Assembly (NCBI GenBank): GCA_002343455.1
Contig: DDSR01000312.1
Location: 4,294-57,892, forward strand
DNA length: 53,599 nt
Direction of reading: 5' to 3'
Source of the DNA: Deltaproteobacteria bacterium UBA2385
GTDB taxonomy: Bacteria; Myxococcota_A; UBA796; UBA2385
Of the stretch, positions 26,213-35,065 are shown piece after piece. The position numbers and the translations under genes were made by a program. How positions within the stretch are numbered: position 1 is the stretch's first letter; every line of letters begins with the position of its first letter. The notes under the pieces were generated by a model, which saw only the letters and a program-made list of their open reading frames with translations, was not told the origin of the DNA and ran no database searches.

Positions 26213-26788
26213 ATGACGCAGAGCCACGAGGCGGCTACTTGGCGCCCCATGCCCGCTGCCCGCCCCCCCGTCCGGCTCCCCCCGCGCTCGCAGGTCCCCT
26301 CCAGCGACGACGCCTCGCACATCGTCCGGCAGGTCCGGCGGATCGTCCGGGCGATCAACGTGCACAGCCAGAACCTCTCCCGTGAGGCCGGGCTGACCGT
26401 CCCGCAGCTGCTGCTGCTGCGGCAGATCCAGGAGGCCCCGCCGGGTCGGGCCACCGCGGGCGCGCTCTGCGCCCTGATGGACATCAACCCGCCGACCATG
26501 TCGGGACTGGTCGACCGCCTGGGCCGCCTGGGGCTGATCCAGCGCCAGCGGAGCCCGGAGGACCGTCGGGTCGTCGAGCTGGCCCTGACCCCCCTGGGCC
26601 TCCAGACCCTCGACCAGGCGCCTCCCCTGCTGCAGGACCGGGTCCTGGCCCGCCTCAACGGGCTCAGCGCCGATCAGCGGACCCGCGTCCTGGACGCGCT
26701 CGACCTCATCGTCGCCCTGATGGACGCCGAGGACCTGGACGCCAGCGCGATCCTGGCCCCCGGGCCCTCGATCCTCGTCAAGGACTGA
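26213..26788 (+). CDS. MarR-family transcriptional regulator
   Basis: A 191-residue MarR protein. The winged helix-turn-helix is at about 55-135: REAGLTVPQLLLLRQIQE, MDINPPTMSGLVDRLGRLGL, and the wing RQRSPEDRRVVELALTPLG with the conserved D-R-R. Dimerisation helices flank it. An in-frame ATG at 26147 lies inside the predicted operator and was rejected. ATGs at 26213 and 26249 are both possible; neither has a clear ribosome site, so the first 35 residues are uncertain. MarR proteins usually repress their own and neighbouring genes and respond to small, often aromatic or amphipathic, ligands. The matching sites before kamA and asnB make these the likely targets. Confidence 0.87.
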   Translation: MTQSHEAATWRPMPAARPPVRLPPRSQVPSSDDASHIVRQVRRIVRAINVHSQNLSREAGLTVPQLLLLRQIQEAPPGRATAGALCALMDINPPTMSGLVDRLGRLGLIQRQRSPEDRRVVELALTPLGLQTLDQAPPLLQDRVLARLNGLSADQRTRVLDALDLIVALMDAEDLDASAILAPGPSILVKD

Positions 26789-26803
26789 GCCTCTCCAGAA
26801 ACA

Positions 26804-26844
26804 GCGGGGGCTGGGGCCCAGACGCCCCCCCCCCCAACCCCCGC
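26804..26844. terminator. Strong GC hairpin with an 11-C run after marR
   Basis: GCGGGGGCTGGGG (26804-26816) pairs with CCCCAACCCCCGC (26832-26844), 13 pairs with one G-U, starting 15 bases after the marR stop. The loop side includes a run of 11 C (26825-26835). It probably terminates marR transcription and perhaps the opposing gene ending at 26921. Homopolymer C runs are also a known source of sequencing and replication slippage. Confidence 0.6.
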
Positions 26845-26920
26845 GTCCCCCATGTCGCCGAGGCGCCAGGGAGCTGCGTTGTTTCGTGGTCCGGTGGAGG
26901 CGCCCAAGCGCCATGGGGGA

Positions 26921-27823
26921 CTATCGTGGACCGGGGCTGCCCTGCGGCGGCCAGGCCCGCGGGCCGCTCTCGGTCTCGACCGTGCCGTCGGGGTTGCGCA
27001 GCCCCGCCCAGCCCATCAGCGAGTAGACCGCCGGATCGCCGGGCTGCAGGGAGCTGGCGGTCAGCTCGCCGCTGACGCCGACCTGCCGCCAGAGGATCAG
27101 GCTTCGGGCGGTGTCCACCCGGGCCACGCCCCCGCCGATCATGTTGACCGTCTCGCCCGAGCCGACCTCCAGGTCCAGCCCGGTGGCCACGTTGCCGCGG
27201 CCCTCGCTGCCGATCTGCGCGACGGCGCCCTGCTGCGCCTCCAGGCGGTGCCGCATAACGGTGCCGCCGGCGGTGCCCCAGGTGGTCATCAGCTGGAAGA
27301 GCAGCGGCGTGCCCTTCTGCTTCCAGCTGGCCCCCACGCCGACCGCCTTCTTGGGCATCGAGAGGTCCAGCGGGGTCACCACCCGGCGGGCCAGCTGTCG
27401 CAGCGTCTCGTGGATCTCGGCCATGCGGTCGTCGTTCTTCTCGACGCCCTCGAGGTCGACGTCCATCACCCGGCCGTCGGCCGCGAAGCGGATCTGCCAG
27501 GTCGAGCCGGCGAACCACTGCCGATACTCCTCCAGGACCAGGACGGTGTCGGCCTCGTCCCCGGGGTAGGCCTTGGCGCCGAGCTGGACCGCGTCCACCG
27601 CGCAGATCACCGCGGTCGACGCGCCCTGCGGAGCGCCGGTGCAGCTCAGGTCCACGGCCAGCTCGTGCGAGGTGACCCGCGCCTCGACGTTGGCCCGCCC
27701 CTTGTAGAGGTAGCCGTTGGGCGTCAGGACCTGGACCTCGCTGCGGTAGCGGAGGGGCTGGTTCCAGTCCAGCGCGAGACCATCTGCCAAGGCGCTCGTC
27801 ACAAGCAGGATCAGGCCAAGCAT
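26921..27823 (-). CDS. Secreted hypothetical protein
   Basis: A 300-residue protein with a short signal peptide (MLGLILLVTSALADG, cleavage near 13) and an otherwise beta-rich sequence: LRYRSEVQVLTPNGYLYKGR, WQIRFAADGRVMDVDLEGVE, ASWKQKGTPLLFQLMTTWGT. I recognise no named family; the layout resembles periplasmic proteins that measure total against modified signal, common in Myxococcota. There are two cysteines (LSCTGAPQGASTAVIC) that could form a disulfide. GGAGG lies five bases before the ATG. It follows the outer-membrane protein gene by 31 bases and is probably cotranscribed with it. The C-terminal 15 residues are Pro/Gly-rich. No enzymatic motif. Confidence 0.72.
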   Translation of the reverse strand: MLGLILLVTSALADGLALDWNQPLRYRSEVQVLTPNGYLYKGRANVEARVTSHELAVDLSCTGAPQGASTAVICAVDAVQLGAKAYPGDEADTVLVLEEYRQWFAGSTWQIRFAADGRVMDVDLEGVEKNDDRMAEIHETLRQLARRVVTPLDLSMPKKAVGVGASWKQKGTPLLFQLMTTWGTAGGTVMRHRLEAQQGAVAQIGSEGRGNVATGLDLEVGSGETVNMIGGGVARVDTARSLILWRQVGVSGELTASSLQPGDPAVYSLMGWAGLRNPDGTVETESGPRAWPPQGSPGPR

Positions 27824-27854
27824 CGGACCTCCTGACCCGGTCCTAACCCGACGC

Positions 27855-29813
27855 TCAGAAGGTCAGGCCGATCCCGACGGTCAGGCCGAAGACCTCTTGC
27901 AGGGCCTTCTTGTCGCCGACATCCTTGAGCAGGCTCTTCTTGGTCGGGATGGCGAGGCCGAGCCGCGCATCGGCGTCGATCAGGGGCCGCACACGCTCAG
28001 AGGCGGGCAGGAAGCCGGGCTGGATCGACCAGCCGAAGTGCCCGGTGGTCTGGATCGCGTGGGGGAGGTTGGTCCAGCCGACCCGCGCCGCGAAGCGAGG
28101 CCCGAAGCCGATGCCTGCGTCCCGTCCCAGCACCACGCCCGCGCCCAGGTACAGGTAGCGGTTGAACATCTTGTTGTTGAGCACGGTCACGAGGTTTCCG
28201 CAGTCCTGGACGGTGATCGGATCGCCGTTCTCGTCCTCGCCGATGCGCACCTCTTCGCAGCCGCTGGCGGAAGGATCGATGGTCAGGGTGTCGTCCTGAC
28301 GACCGGGGGTCTGGTAGTGCTCGATCCAGCCGCCGCCGGTGCCGGCCTCGTAGCCGAACTCGGCGCCGAGGTTGATCATCAGGCGGTTGTAGTGCCCGCG
28401 CAGCTCGAAGTGGAAGGGGATGGTGGCGGGGTCGAGATCGACGTCGATCCGGCTGTCGTCGGCGATGTCGCCGGGGGCGACGCTGTCCTCGTCGGCGAAG
28501 TCGCTGTCCACCGCCATGCTGGCGCCGTTGTAGAGCAGGCCCGAGCTGAAGAGCAGGGCGAAGCGCACCGGGAAGCTGTCCGGGCCGCCGCCGACCTGCT
28601 TGAGCTGGGCGCTCTCGGGCACGTAGCGCCAGATCCAGACCTTGTTGGGGTTGCCGTTCTCGGGGACGGTGATGTAGACCTCGGCCTTGCTGTGCATCTT
28701 CTGGTAGATGGCGAGGTAGTTGAGGAAGTCGACGCCGACCTCGGGGTTGCACTCCGTCAGGTGCAGGAAGAGCGAGTCGATGAAGTCCCGGCCCATCTTC
28801 TTTCGGGCGACGTCGCGGATGAAGTAGATGCGGTTGTCGAGCTTGCTGACCTCCAGCCGCTCGGCGAGGCCGTGGCCGGTGTCCTTGCGCATCAGGTAGA
28901 TGTCCGAGCGCCCCAGGAAGACGTCCATCTGGCCGCGCGCGTCCAGCTCGACGGGCAGGCCGTTGAGCCGCACCTCGTAGGTGTCGGCGAACCAGGCCAG
29001 GTCGAAGGTGATGCCCTCCTGCTGGAAGTCCACCTTCATCGTGGGGAAGCTGCCCTGTTGGAGGTTGTTCAGGATGACCTGGACGGCGCTGTGGATCTCG
29101 GGATCCGTCAGCTTGCTCATCAGCGAGGGCTCCTGGTAGGCCATGTAGGCCGCCAGGTAGTTGAAGTAGTTGACCGAGTAGGGGCCCACCGACTCGAAGT
29201 AGGGGGGCGAGTTGTCGGCGGCGTTCTCGGCCGCCCGCCCGATCTGGGTGTAGAGCAGGAAGAGGGGCTCGCGCAGCTCGACCCGGTCGACGAACCAGAG
29301 GGAGTCCGACAGCGCCCGCAGCTCGTCGGCCTTCTGGCGCCACTCGTGAGGCTGCAGCGCGCCCCAGGGGATGCTGGAGGCGCTGGCCACCGCCGCCAGG
29401 ACCATCGGGACATTGCTGTCCGGCACGATCGCCGGCTGCATGGCCGGGATGACGGTGCGGTCCGGCAGGATGCGGCCGTTCTGGTAGAGATCCACCTCGG
29501 GGAAGAACATCGCCTCGGGCCGACCGATGCGGCTGCGCACGTTGCGGCGCACGGTCTCGTCCTCGTAGTCGGCGCTCTTGGGGCCCTCCCACTTCAGGAC
29601 GATCACGCGGGCCAGGATCTCCTTGCGCTTGCGCTCGGCCTCGGCCTCGGCGGCGGCCTCCTCCGCGCTGCGCTCCTCTTCCGTGGCCTTCTTCTTCTCC
29701 TTCTTGCCCTGGCGCTCGACCTGCTCGGAGGGGGAGGAGGAGGCCTGGGCGGTCGCGCCGAGCAGCGGGTCCAGGAAGAGCAGCAGCATCAAGCAGAGCA
29801 GGCGGGGCAGCAT
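27855..29813 (-). CDS. Outer-membrane beta-barrel-like protein with N-terminal charged helix
   Basis: A 652-residue exported protein. It has a signal peptide (MLPRLLCLMLLLFLDPLLGA), a Lys/Glu-rich helical segment at about 35-70 (KKEKKKATEEERSAEEAAAE), a mixed soluble domain at 70-450 of unknown type, and a C-terminal part with alternating strands ending in a terminal aromatic (FGLTVGIGLTF), the usual barrel-assembly signal. Barrel-like segments include FHFELRGHYNRLMINLGAEF and RYLYLGAGVVLGRDAGIGFG. The middle has LTECNPEVGVDFLNYLAIYQ. I cannot name the family; it looks like a myxobacterial surface protein. The start has GGAG upstream and TAGAGT (complement of 29837-29842) as a possible -10 box. 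Confidence 0.7.
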   Translation of the reverse strand: MLPRLLCLMLLLFLDPLLGATAQASSSPSEQVERQGKKEKKKATEEERSAEEAAAEAEAERKRKEILARVIVLKWEGPKSADYEDETVRRNVRSRIGRPEAMFFPEVDLYQNGRILPDRTVIPAMQPAIVPDSNVPMVLAAVASASSIPWGALQPHEWRQKADELRALSDSLWFVDRVELREPLFLLYTQIGRAAENAADNSPPYFESVGPYSVNYFNYLAAYMAYQEPSLMSKLTDPEIHSAVQVILNNLQQGSFPTMKVDFQQEGITFDLAWFADTYEVRLNGLPVELDARGQMDVFLGRSDIYLMRKDTGHGLAERLEVSKLDNRIYFIRDVARKKMGRDFIDSLFLHLTECNPEVGVDFLNYLAIYQKMHSKAEVYITVPENGNPNKVWIWRYVPESAQLKQVGGGPDSFPVRFALLFSSGLLYNGASMAVDSDFADEDSVAPGDIADDSRIDVDLDPATIPFHFELRGHYNRLMINLGAEFGYEAGTGGGWIEHYQTPGRQDDTLTIDPSASGCEEVRIGEDENGDPITVQDCGNLVTVLNNKMFNRYLYLGAGVVLGRDAGIGFGPRFAARVGWTNLPHAIQTTGHFGWSIQPGFLPASERVRPLIDADARLGLAIPTKKSLLKDVGDKKALQEVFGLTVGIGLTF

Positions 29814-29891
29814 GGGGGCTCCGAGAGAGGAGGTGCACTCTACCCCTTGAGGCCGGCAATTCCCAGCCCAGGCCCTCGCGCGGGTCGCCGC

Positions 29892-30356
29892 TCAGCCCTC
29901 GATCGACCGCTCCAGGACCAGCCGCTGGGCCGGGCTGAAGCCCTGGTGAGCCAGGAAGGTCAGCAGGTGTTGCTGATCCCAGGCGACCTCCGTCCGGATG
30001 CGCTCGATGTTCAGGGCGCGCAGGTTGCGGGCGAGGTGCTCGACGAGCGTGGCGCCCACGCCCTGACCGGAGAAGGCGCGATCGACCAGGATGGTGTCCA
30101 GCACGGCGACGGGCGCGGCCACGCCGTACTCGCCGTACTGCACCTCGCCGAGCACCGCGCCGACCAGGGTGCCGTCGACCTCGGCGGCCAGCGACACCCG
30201 GACGGCGCTGTCGTCCAGCGCGCGGGAGAGGCGCGCCTCGAACCATGCCTGGCGGCGGCGCCCGGTGTGCTGGGCGTCCATCGTGACGATGCGGTCGAGG
30301 TCCCCGCGCTTTAGCGTGCGGATTCGTGTGTCGGTAGCGGTTCCGTCGATGTCCAT
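29892..30356 (-). CDS. GNAT-family N-acetyltransferase
   Basis: A 154-residue GNAT protein starting MDIDGTATDTRIRTLKRGDL. Motif A is clear: LDTILVDRAFSGQGVGATLV, with the Q/RxxGxG/A acetyl-CoA loop as SGQGVGA. RTEVAWDQQHLLTFLAHQGF is the motif B helix. The substrate cannot be told. The frame overlaps the end of bcrD by 46 bases, so it appears to be the last gene of the benzoyl-CoA reductase operon. A longer frame reaching 31187 is antisense-type sequence in the bcrD region and was not used. A role in tuning pathway enzymes by lysine acetylation is possible, as known for acyl-CoA enzymes in other bacteria, but unproven here. Confidence 0.85.
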   Translation of the reverse strand: MDIDGTATDTRIRTLKRGDLDRIVTMDAQHTGRRRQAWFEARLSRALDDSAVRVSLAAEVDGTLVGAVLGEVQYGEYGVAAPVAVLDTILVDRAFSGQGVGATLVEHLARNLRALNIERIRTEVAWDQQHLLTFLAHQGFSPAQRLVLERSIEG

Positions 30357-31180
30357 GCTGCACCTGTGGTGCCGAGCCGGTGGAAGCGGAAGGCGCCCCA
30401 GATGGCGGCTCCCAACGCACCAGCGTGAATCGCGAGGGGGTCGGTCGAGAGGATGATCTCGGCGCCGTTGCGCCGCTCGGCGGCCAGGGCGTCGGCGAGA
30501 GAGGCTTGCAGGCCGATGTCGTTGGCCAACCCGCCCGAGAGGAAGACGACGCCCTCGGCCTTGAGCGACTTGAGCAGGCGGGCGAAGCGCCCGGCCATGC
30601 TGTCGTGGATGCCGCGCAGGATGTCGTTGGTGGCGATGCCGCGCGAGACCATGTTGATCACATCGGTCTCGGCCAGCACGGCACAGATCGAGGAGACGCC
30701 CTCGGGCTTGGGGGCGGTCAGCGAGAGGGGACCGACCTCGGCCAGGGAGACGCCCAGGTAGCGGGCGATGTTCTCCAGGAACTGGCCCGAGCCCGACGCG
30801 CACTGGCTGGTCATCTTGTAGTCCAGCACCTTGCCATGGCCGTCCATCGCCACCGCGCGGGTGTGCAGGGCGCCGATGTCGAGCACGATGCGCGCCCGCG
30901 GGTCGAGCATCAGGGCCCCGCGGGCGTGGGTCGTCATCCCGTAGAAGTGCCCGGTGGCGAAGGGGATCTCCTCGCCCTCGCCGGTGCTGGCGATGTAGTC
31001 CAGGCGGTCCACCCCGGACTCGGCCAGGACGATGCCCATCACCTCGTCGACCACGGTGGCCACGTCGCGGCGGCGGATGCGGGCCGCGGCGTGGGCCAGG
31101 ACCCGGGGCTCGGCCGAGCCGTCGACCACGACGGCCTTGACGGCGCCCGATCCGACGTCGATGCCTGCGGTGATGGTCAT
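30311..31180 (-). CDS. bcrD: Benzoyl-CoA reductase, ATPase subunit D
   Basis: A 289-residue ASKHA-fold activator subunit of class I benzoyl-CoA reductase. Visible motifs are the phosphate loop ITAGIDVGSGAVKAVVV, DIGALHTRAVAMDG, the cluster-ligand region TSQCASGSGQFLENIARYLG, and VVFLSGGLANDIG. Subunits A and D together bridge a 4Fe-4S cluster and hydrolyse ATP to drive electrons to the B/C active site, which dearomatises benzoyl-CoA without oxygen. The length fits BcrD. The ATG overlaps the bcrA stop (ATGA), giving coupled, equimolar synthesis. Confidence 0.9.
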   Translation of the reverse strand: MTITAGIDVGSGAVKAVVVDGSAEPRVLAHAAARIRRRDVATVVDEVMGIVLAESGVDRLDYIASTGEGEEIPFATGHFYGMTTHARGALMLDPRARIVLDIGALHTRAVAMDGHGKVLDYKMTSQCASGSGQFLENIARYLGVSLAEVGPLSLTAPKPEGVSSICAVLAETDVINMVSRGIATNDILRGIHDSMAGRFARLLKSLKAEGVVFLSGGLANDIGLQASLADALAAERRNGAEIILSTDPLAIHAGALGAAIWGAFRFHRLGTTGAAWTSTEPLPTHESAR

Positions 31181-32487
31181 GCCGCACCTCGTGAGCTGTG
31201 GAGGGCCGCGCCGGGCTGGTCGACGCGTAGGGCGAAGATCGAGGCGCCCAGCGCCCCGGTGTAGATGCTGGCCGGCGAGATGTTCAGGGTGCGCGCCCCG
31301 TAGTTCTCGACCACCAGCTCGGTCAGGGCCCGCACCGCCGCCGGGTTGTTGGCCACGCCGCCGGTGAAGGTGAACTCGTCGTCGATGCCGCCGGAGCGCG
31401 CCAGCAGGGACATCGCCCGCAGGATCACGGCCCGGTGCAGCCCCGCCAGGATGTCCTCGCGGCGCTCGCCGACGCCCAGGCGCTCGCGCAGCTCGGCGCC
31501 CGCGAAGACCGTGCAGGTCGAGTTGATGCGCACCCGCCGGGTGCTCTGCTCGGCGATCGGCCCCAGCTCGTGCAGGCCGATGTTCATCTCGTCGGCGATG
31601 TAGCCCAGGTAGCGGCCGCAGCCCGCGGCGCAGCGATCGTTCATCTGGAAGCTGGTGACGATGCCCTGCCCGTCGATCTGGATGGCCTTGGTGTCCTGCC
31701 CGCCGATGTCCAGGACGGTGCGGGTGGCCGGGAACATCGCGTGGGCGCCCAGGCCGTGGCAGAGGATCTCCGAGCGGATCCACTCCTTGGGGAAGGGCAG
31801 CCGGGCCCGCCCGTAGCCGGTGCCCACCGTCACCTTGGCCTCGAAGACCGCGGCGGTGGCGGCCTCGACGCCCGCGCGCACCGCCGGAGGGTCGCCGATG
31901 CGCGCCAGGGCGGCGTCGATGTGGTCGTGAAAGCCCAGCTCGACCGGGGTGTTCTCGACCTGGATGATGCACTTGTCGTACAGGCCCAGCAGCAGGTCGA
32001 AGCTGGTCCCGTCGCGGGCCGCCAGCTCCTCGGCCAGCCGCGAGAAGGCCGAGCCGGCCACGTCGCGGAAGAAGTCCGAGCGCTTTGCCCGCTCGGGGTC
32101 GGCGAAGCCGGTCTCCTCCTCCATCCGGGTGCGCTCGCTGATCTCGTCGATCGAGCGGTGCGCCACGGCGCGCAGGTGCGGGGCGACCGAGCGGTCGATG
32201 TCCTCGTGCAGGCCCGCCTGCAGGCGGACCAGCTGGGCCAGGGTCTGCTCCAGGCGAAAGGCCCGCAGCAGCAGGTCCAGGCTCTCCTTGCCGGCGACCC
32301 GCTCGACCTCCTGGCGCAGCATGTCGAAGCGCGCCGTGACGAAGGCCTCGGTCCGCGCCACATCGGCGGCCAGGTCGTAGTTGGCGCGGGAGTTGGTGAT
32401 GCCTCGACCCAGGACCCGACCGTCCTCGCCCAGCACGACCGCCTTGGTGGTGGTCGACCCCAGGTCGACGCCGACGTAGCACATCAT
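31177..32487 (-). CDS. bcrA: Benzoyl-CoA reductase, ATPase subunit A
   Basis: A 436-residue ATPase subunit. It shows MCYVGVDLGSTTTKAVVLGE (phosphate loop), TVLDIGGQDTKAIQIDGQG, NDRCAAGCGRYLGYIADEMN (cluster cysteines) and FTFTGGVANNPAAVRALTEL (adenosine motif). The helical insertion (about 50-190) distinguishes A from the shorter D subunit; the length matches BcrA. The first of two adjacent ATGs (32487) was chosen because GGAGGTGA ends four bases before it; it overlaps the bcrB stop as ATGA. Subunit A pairs with D as the electron activator. Confidence 0.91.
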   Translation of the reverse strand: MMCYVGVDLGSTTTKAVVLGEDGRVLGRGITNSRANYDLAADVARTEAFVTARFDMLRQEVERVAGKESLDLLLRAFRLEQTLAQLVRLQAGLHEDIDRSVAPHLRAVAHRSIDEISERTRMEEETGFADPERAKRSDFFRDVAGSAFSRLAEELAARDGTSFDLLLGLYDKCIIQVENTPVELGFHDHIDAALARIGDPPAVRAGVEAATAAVFEAKVTVGTGYGRARLPFPKEWIRSEILCHGLGAHAMFPATRTVLDIGGQDTKAIQIDGQGIVTSFQMNDRCAAGCGRYLGYIADEMNIGLHELGPIAEQSTRRVRINSTCTVFAGAELRERLGVGERREDILAGLHRAVILRAMSLLARSGGIDDEFTFTGGVANNPAAVRALTELVVENYGARTLNISPASIYTGALGASIFALRVDQPGAALHSSRGAA

Positions 32488-33797
32488 GGGGTCACCTCCG
32501 CCGTCGCGTCCGAGCCTGGCGCCACCTGGCCCCGCCGCCGCTCGCGCAGCATCTGAAAGTAGCTCTCCAGGCGGTTCTTGATGTTGGCCGCCGAGAAGTA
32601 GCGGGGGTCGACCAGGTCGCTCTCGATGAAGCCGCCGGGGATGCCGGTGCGCTTCTCGACCTCGCGCAGGATCAGGAGCTGGCCCGCCGAGAAGCTGTTG
32701 CAGCTCTTCACCGAGTTGATCAAGAAGCCGTCGGCGGCGTACTGCTTCACATAGTCGACCAGCATGTCGATGCGGCCGGGCAGGTTGTGGTTCGTGTAGC
32801 AACCGCCGCAGTAGTCGGCCATCGTGCCCAGCGGGTCGCCGGGATCGTGGCGGAAGCCGAAGTCGTAGGTGCCGCCGACCTTGGTGTAGGTGCTGGCGAC
32901 GACGACCGCGCCCTCGTCGCTGAACATCTGCCAGAACTCGTTGAAGCTGGTCCAGTTGGGGGGCCCCTCGACCACGATGCGGAAGCGCTGATCGTCCAGC
33001 CGGCCGCTGGGCGTCTCCGGTCCGATGCCCAGGGCCTGGCGCTCCTCGACCTCCTCGCGCAGGGCCTCGTAGTAGGCCACGCCCTCGGGGGTGCCGCGGA
33101 AGGCGCTGAAGATCGGCCCGATGTAGTAGACGCCGCCGAAGTAGCTGTCGATCGGGCTGGGCTTCTGCTTCGCGGAGTGCAGCACGGCGACCAGGTCGTC
33201 CTCGGCCCGCGCGCTCAGCGCCAGCAGCTCGCGCAGCCGCCCCTCGTCGTAGGCCCGGCCGGTCACCGCCTCCAGGGCGGGGATCACATCCTCGCGGAGC
33301 TGCTTCACCACGTACTCGCGGTGCTCGGGCAGCAGCGTGCCATCGCCCTGGTAGGGGATCTGCAGGAACACCGTCGGGCACTTGTACTGCTCGCGCAGCA
33401 GCTCGAACCACTTCATGAAGGTGTAGCAGCCGGTGTAGGAGAGCAGCAGGAGATCCGGAGGAGGTAGCCGCGTGCCGGTCGGACCGATGTTGCCGCTCAT
33501 CATCATGCCGATGTCGGCCTTGACGTAGGTGCAGACGTCGGCGCTGTGGCCGGCCTTCTCGGCCTCGGCGATGTAGGCCTTGGACTTGCCGCGCATCCCC
33601 GACTGCAGGGCGTTGATCTCCGGCAGCAAGGGCAGCGCGCCGAAGCTGCGGATCAGCTCCGTCAGGTTGCCGGGGACGAAGGTGTAGACCACCTTCTCTC
33701 CGCTGCGAGGGGCGTCCTCCAGCCGCTGGAAGTGCTCGGCGATCATCTCCTTCTGCAGGAGCATCGAACGATCCTTCTTGACCCGGTCGTCTCTCAC
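32484..33797 (-). CDS. bcrB: Benzoyl-CoA reductase, active-site subunit B
   Basis: A 437-residue member of the 2-hydroxyacyl-CoA dehydratase/benzoyl-CoA reductase fold family, length matching BcrB. Cluster-ligand cysteines lie in LLLLSYTGCYTFMKWFELLR, ADYCGGCYTNHNLPGRIDML and INSVKSCNSFSAGQLL. Together with subunit C it holds the 4Fe-4S clusters that deliver two low-potential electrons to the aromatic ring. The GTG start overlaps the bcrC stop (GTGA), and the stop overlaps the bcrA start. It is more reductase- than dehydratase-like because all four Bcr subunits are present in the T. aromatica order C-B-A-D. Confidence 0.9.
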   Translation of the reverse strand: MRDDRVKKDRSMLLQKEMIAEHFQRLEDAPRSGEKVVYTFVPGNLTELIRSFGALPLLPEINALQSGMRGKSKAYIAEAEKAGHSADVCTYVKADIGMMMSGNIGPTGTRLPPPDLLLLSYTGCYTFMKWFELLREQYKCPTVFLQIPYQGDGTLLPEHREYVVKQLREDVIPALEAVTGRAYDEGRLRELLALSARAEDDLVAVLHSAKQKPSPIDSYFGGVYYIGPIFSAFRGTPEGVAYYEALREEVEERQALGIGPETPSGRLDDQRFRIVVEGPPNWTSFNEFWQMFSDEGAVVVASTYTKVGGTYDFGFRHDPGDPLGTMADYCGGCYTNHNLPGRIDMLVDYVKQYAADGFLINSVKSCNSFSAGQLLILREVEKRTGIPGGFIESDLVDPRYFSAANIKNRLESYFQMLRERRRGQVAPGSDATAEVTP

Positions 33798-35065
33798 GGT
33801 TCACCTCCGGCGCCTGTGCGCCCCCGTTCAACCCGCCCCTGTTCGGCGCGGGTGCCCACCCACAGCTTGATCGAGTCGGAGAAGGTCCCCGCCTGCTCGC
33901 GGAACTGCTGGAACTGGCCGGTGTTCTCGGCGTACTTGAAGGCGATGCAGGGGATGCCGGCCTTCTCGGCGCCATCCCGCAGCATCGGCCGATCCAGCAG
34001 GGCCGGATCGCAGAAGGAGGGGGCCGCGAAGATGACCCCATCGGCGCGGGCGGCCTCGACCCGCTCGGGGATCTCGCGGGCCTTGCCGGTCGGGTCGGGC
34101 TCGTAGAGCACGCTGGTGGTGCGGTGCTGGTGCAGCAGCGCCCGGGCCAGCGCCACCAAGGGGTCGCCGCCCTGTGCGACCGGGCCGCGGATCATCCGGT
34201 TGCCCAGCAGCAGATCGTCGTCGACGATGTAGCAGCCGGCCCGCTCGATGGTCATGATCAGGCCCAGCGGCGGCTGCTCGCAGAAGGCCCCGGTCAGCAC
34301 CACCCGGGCGTTGTCGCGGGGTCGGTTTTTGTCCGCGGCGCTGGCCTCCAGGTACTCCCGGGCGCGGACCAGCCACTCCTCGACCGGCACCACCTCGCCC
34401 GCGCGCAGCAGCAGGTACAGCTCCTCGCTGGGCACCCGCCAGGGCTCGTCTCGGCGCACCGCGTAGAGCTCCTCGATCAGGGCCCGCATCTCGTTGTAGA
34501 CCGCGATCGAGGCCCAGAGGGCCTCGTCGTCGACGACCTTGCCGGTGAGCGCGGTCAGGCCGCTCAGGATGTGGCGGAGCTCGCCCGTCCAGAACTCCAC
34601 GGCGCGCTCGGGGTCGTTGACCTGGGGCAGATCGACGTAGCGGACCCAGGTCTGCGGCGAGAGGATCTGCCACATGCCCGAGAGGTTGCGGATCACATCG
34701 CAGGTGCTCGGGAAGAGCATCGCCGAGAGGCAGTCCAGCCGACCGGTCAGCCCCAGCTCGACCACCGAGCGCGGCAGGTGGCAGATGTAGCTCTGGTACC
34801 AGGCGTCGCCGCGGATGATCTCCATGCTGCCGCCGCCGTGGATGCCCACCGGCAGCATGCCCGCGGCGTGGATCACCTCGCGCGGCACATAGACCGGCAG
34901 GTAGCCGCAGGCCTTCCGACCCGGCTCCTGCGCCAGCCACTCCCGGACCGAGCCGAGCTCCAGATCCTCGTACCGATCCCGGGCCCAGGCCACGATCGAG
35001 GCGCGTTGGCGGGATGCGGCGCTGCTGCGAGGCGCTGCCTGGCTTGTCGGCGTGGGGGGGCTCAC
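33794..35065 (-). CDS. bcrC: Benzoyl-CoA reductase, active-site subunit C
   Basis: A 423-residue partner of BcrB in the same fold family. Recognisable parts are GYLPVYVPREVIHAAGMLPV, GGSMEIIRGDAWYQSYICHL with a conserved cysteine, RLDCLSAMLFPSTCDVIRNL with two more, and AFCEQPPLGLIMTIERAGCY. The GTG start overlaps the dch stop as GTGA. The N-terminal 30 residues (PTPTSQAAPRSSAASRQR) are Pro/Ser/Ala-rich, so a later start is possible, and the protein is slightly longer than the T. aromatica subunit. It sits directly after dch, as in known class I clusters. Confidence 0.9.
   Translation of the reverse strand: MSPPTPTSQAAPRSSAASRQRASIVAWARDRYEDLELGSVREWLAQEPGRKACGYLPVYVPREVIHAAGMLPVGIHGGGSMEIIRGDAWYQSYICHLPRSVVELGLTGRLDCLSAMLFPSTCDVIRNLSGMWQILSPQTWVRYVDLPQVNDPERAVEFWTGELRHILSGLTALTGKVVDDEALWASIAVYNEMRALIEELYAVRRDEPWRVPSEELYLLLRAGEVVPVEEWLVRAREYLEASAADKNRPRDNARVVLTGAFCEQPPLGLIMTIERAGCYIVDDDLLLGNRMIRGPVAQGGDPLVALARALLHQHRTTSVLYEPDPTGKAREIPERVEAARADGVIFAAPSFCDPALLDRPMLRDGAEKAGIPCIAFKYAENTGQFQQFREQAGTFSDSIKLWVGTRAEQGRVERGRTGAGGEP

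Noticed and set aside
27897..30314. An 805-codon plus-strand frame opposite the outer-membrane protein
   Set aside because: The minus-strand product has a signal peptide and barrel-type ending; the plus frame has neither ribosome site nor domain.
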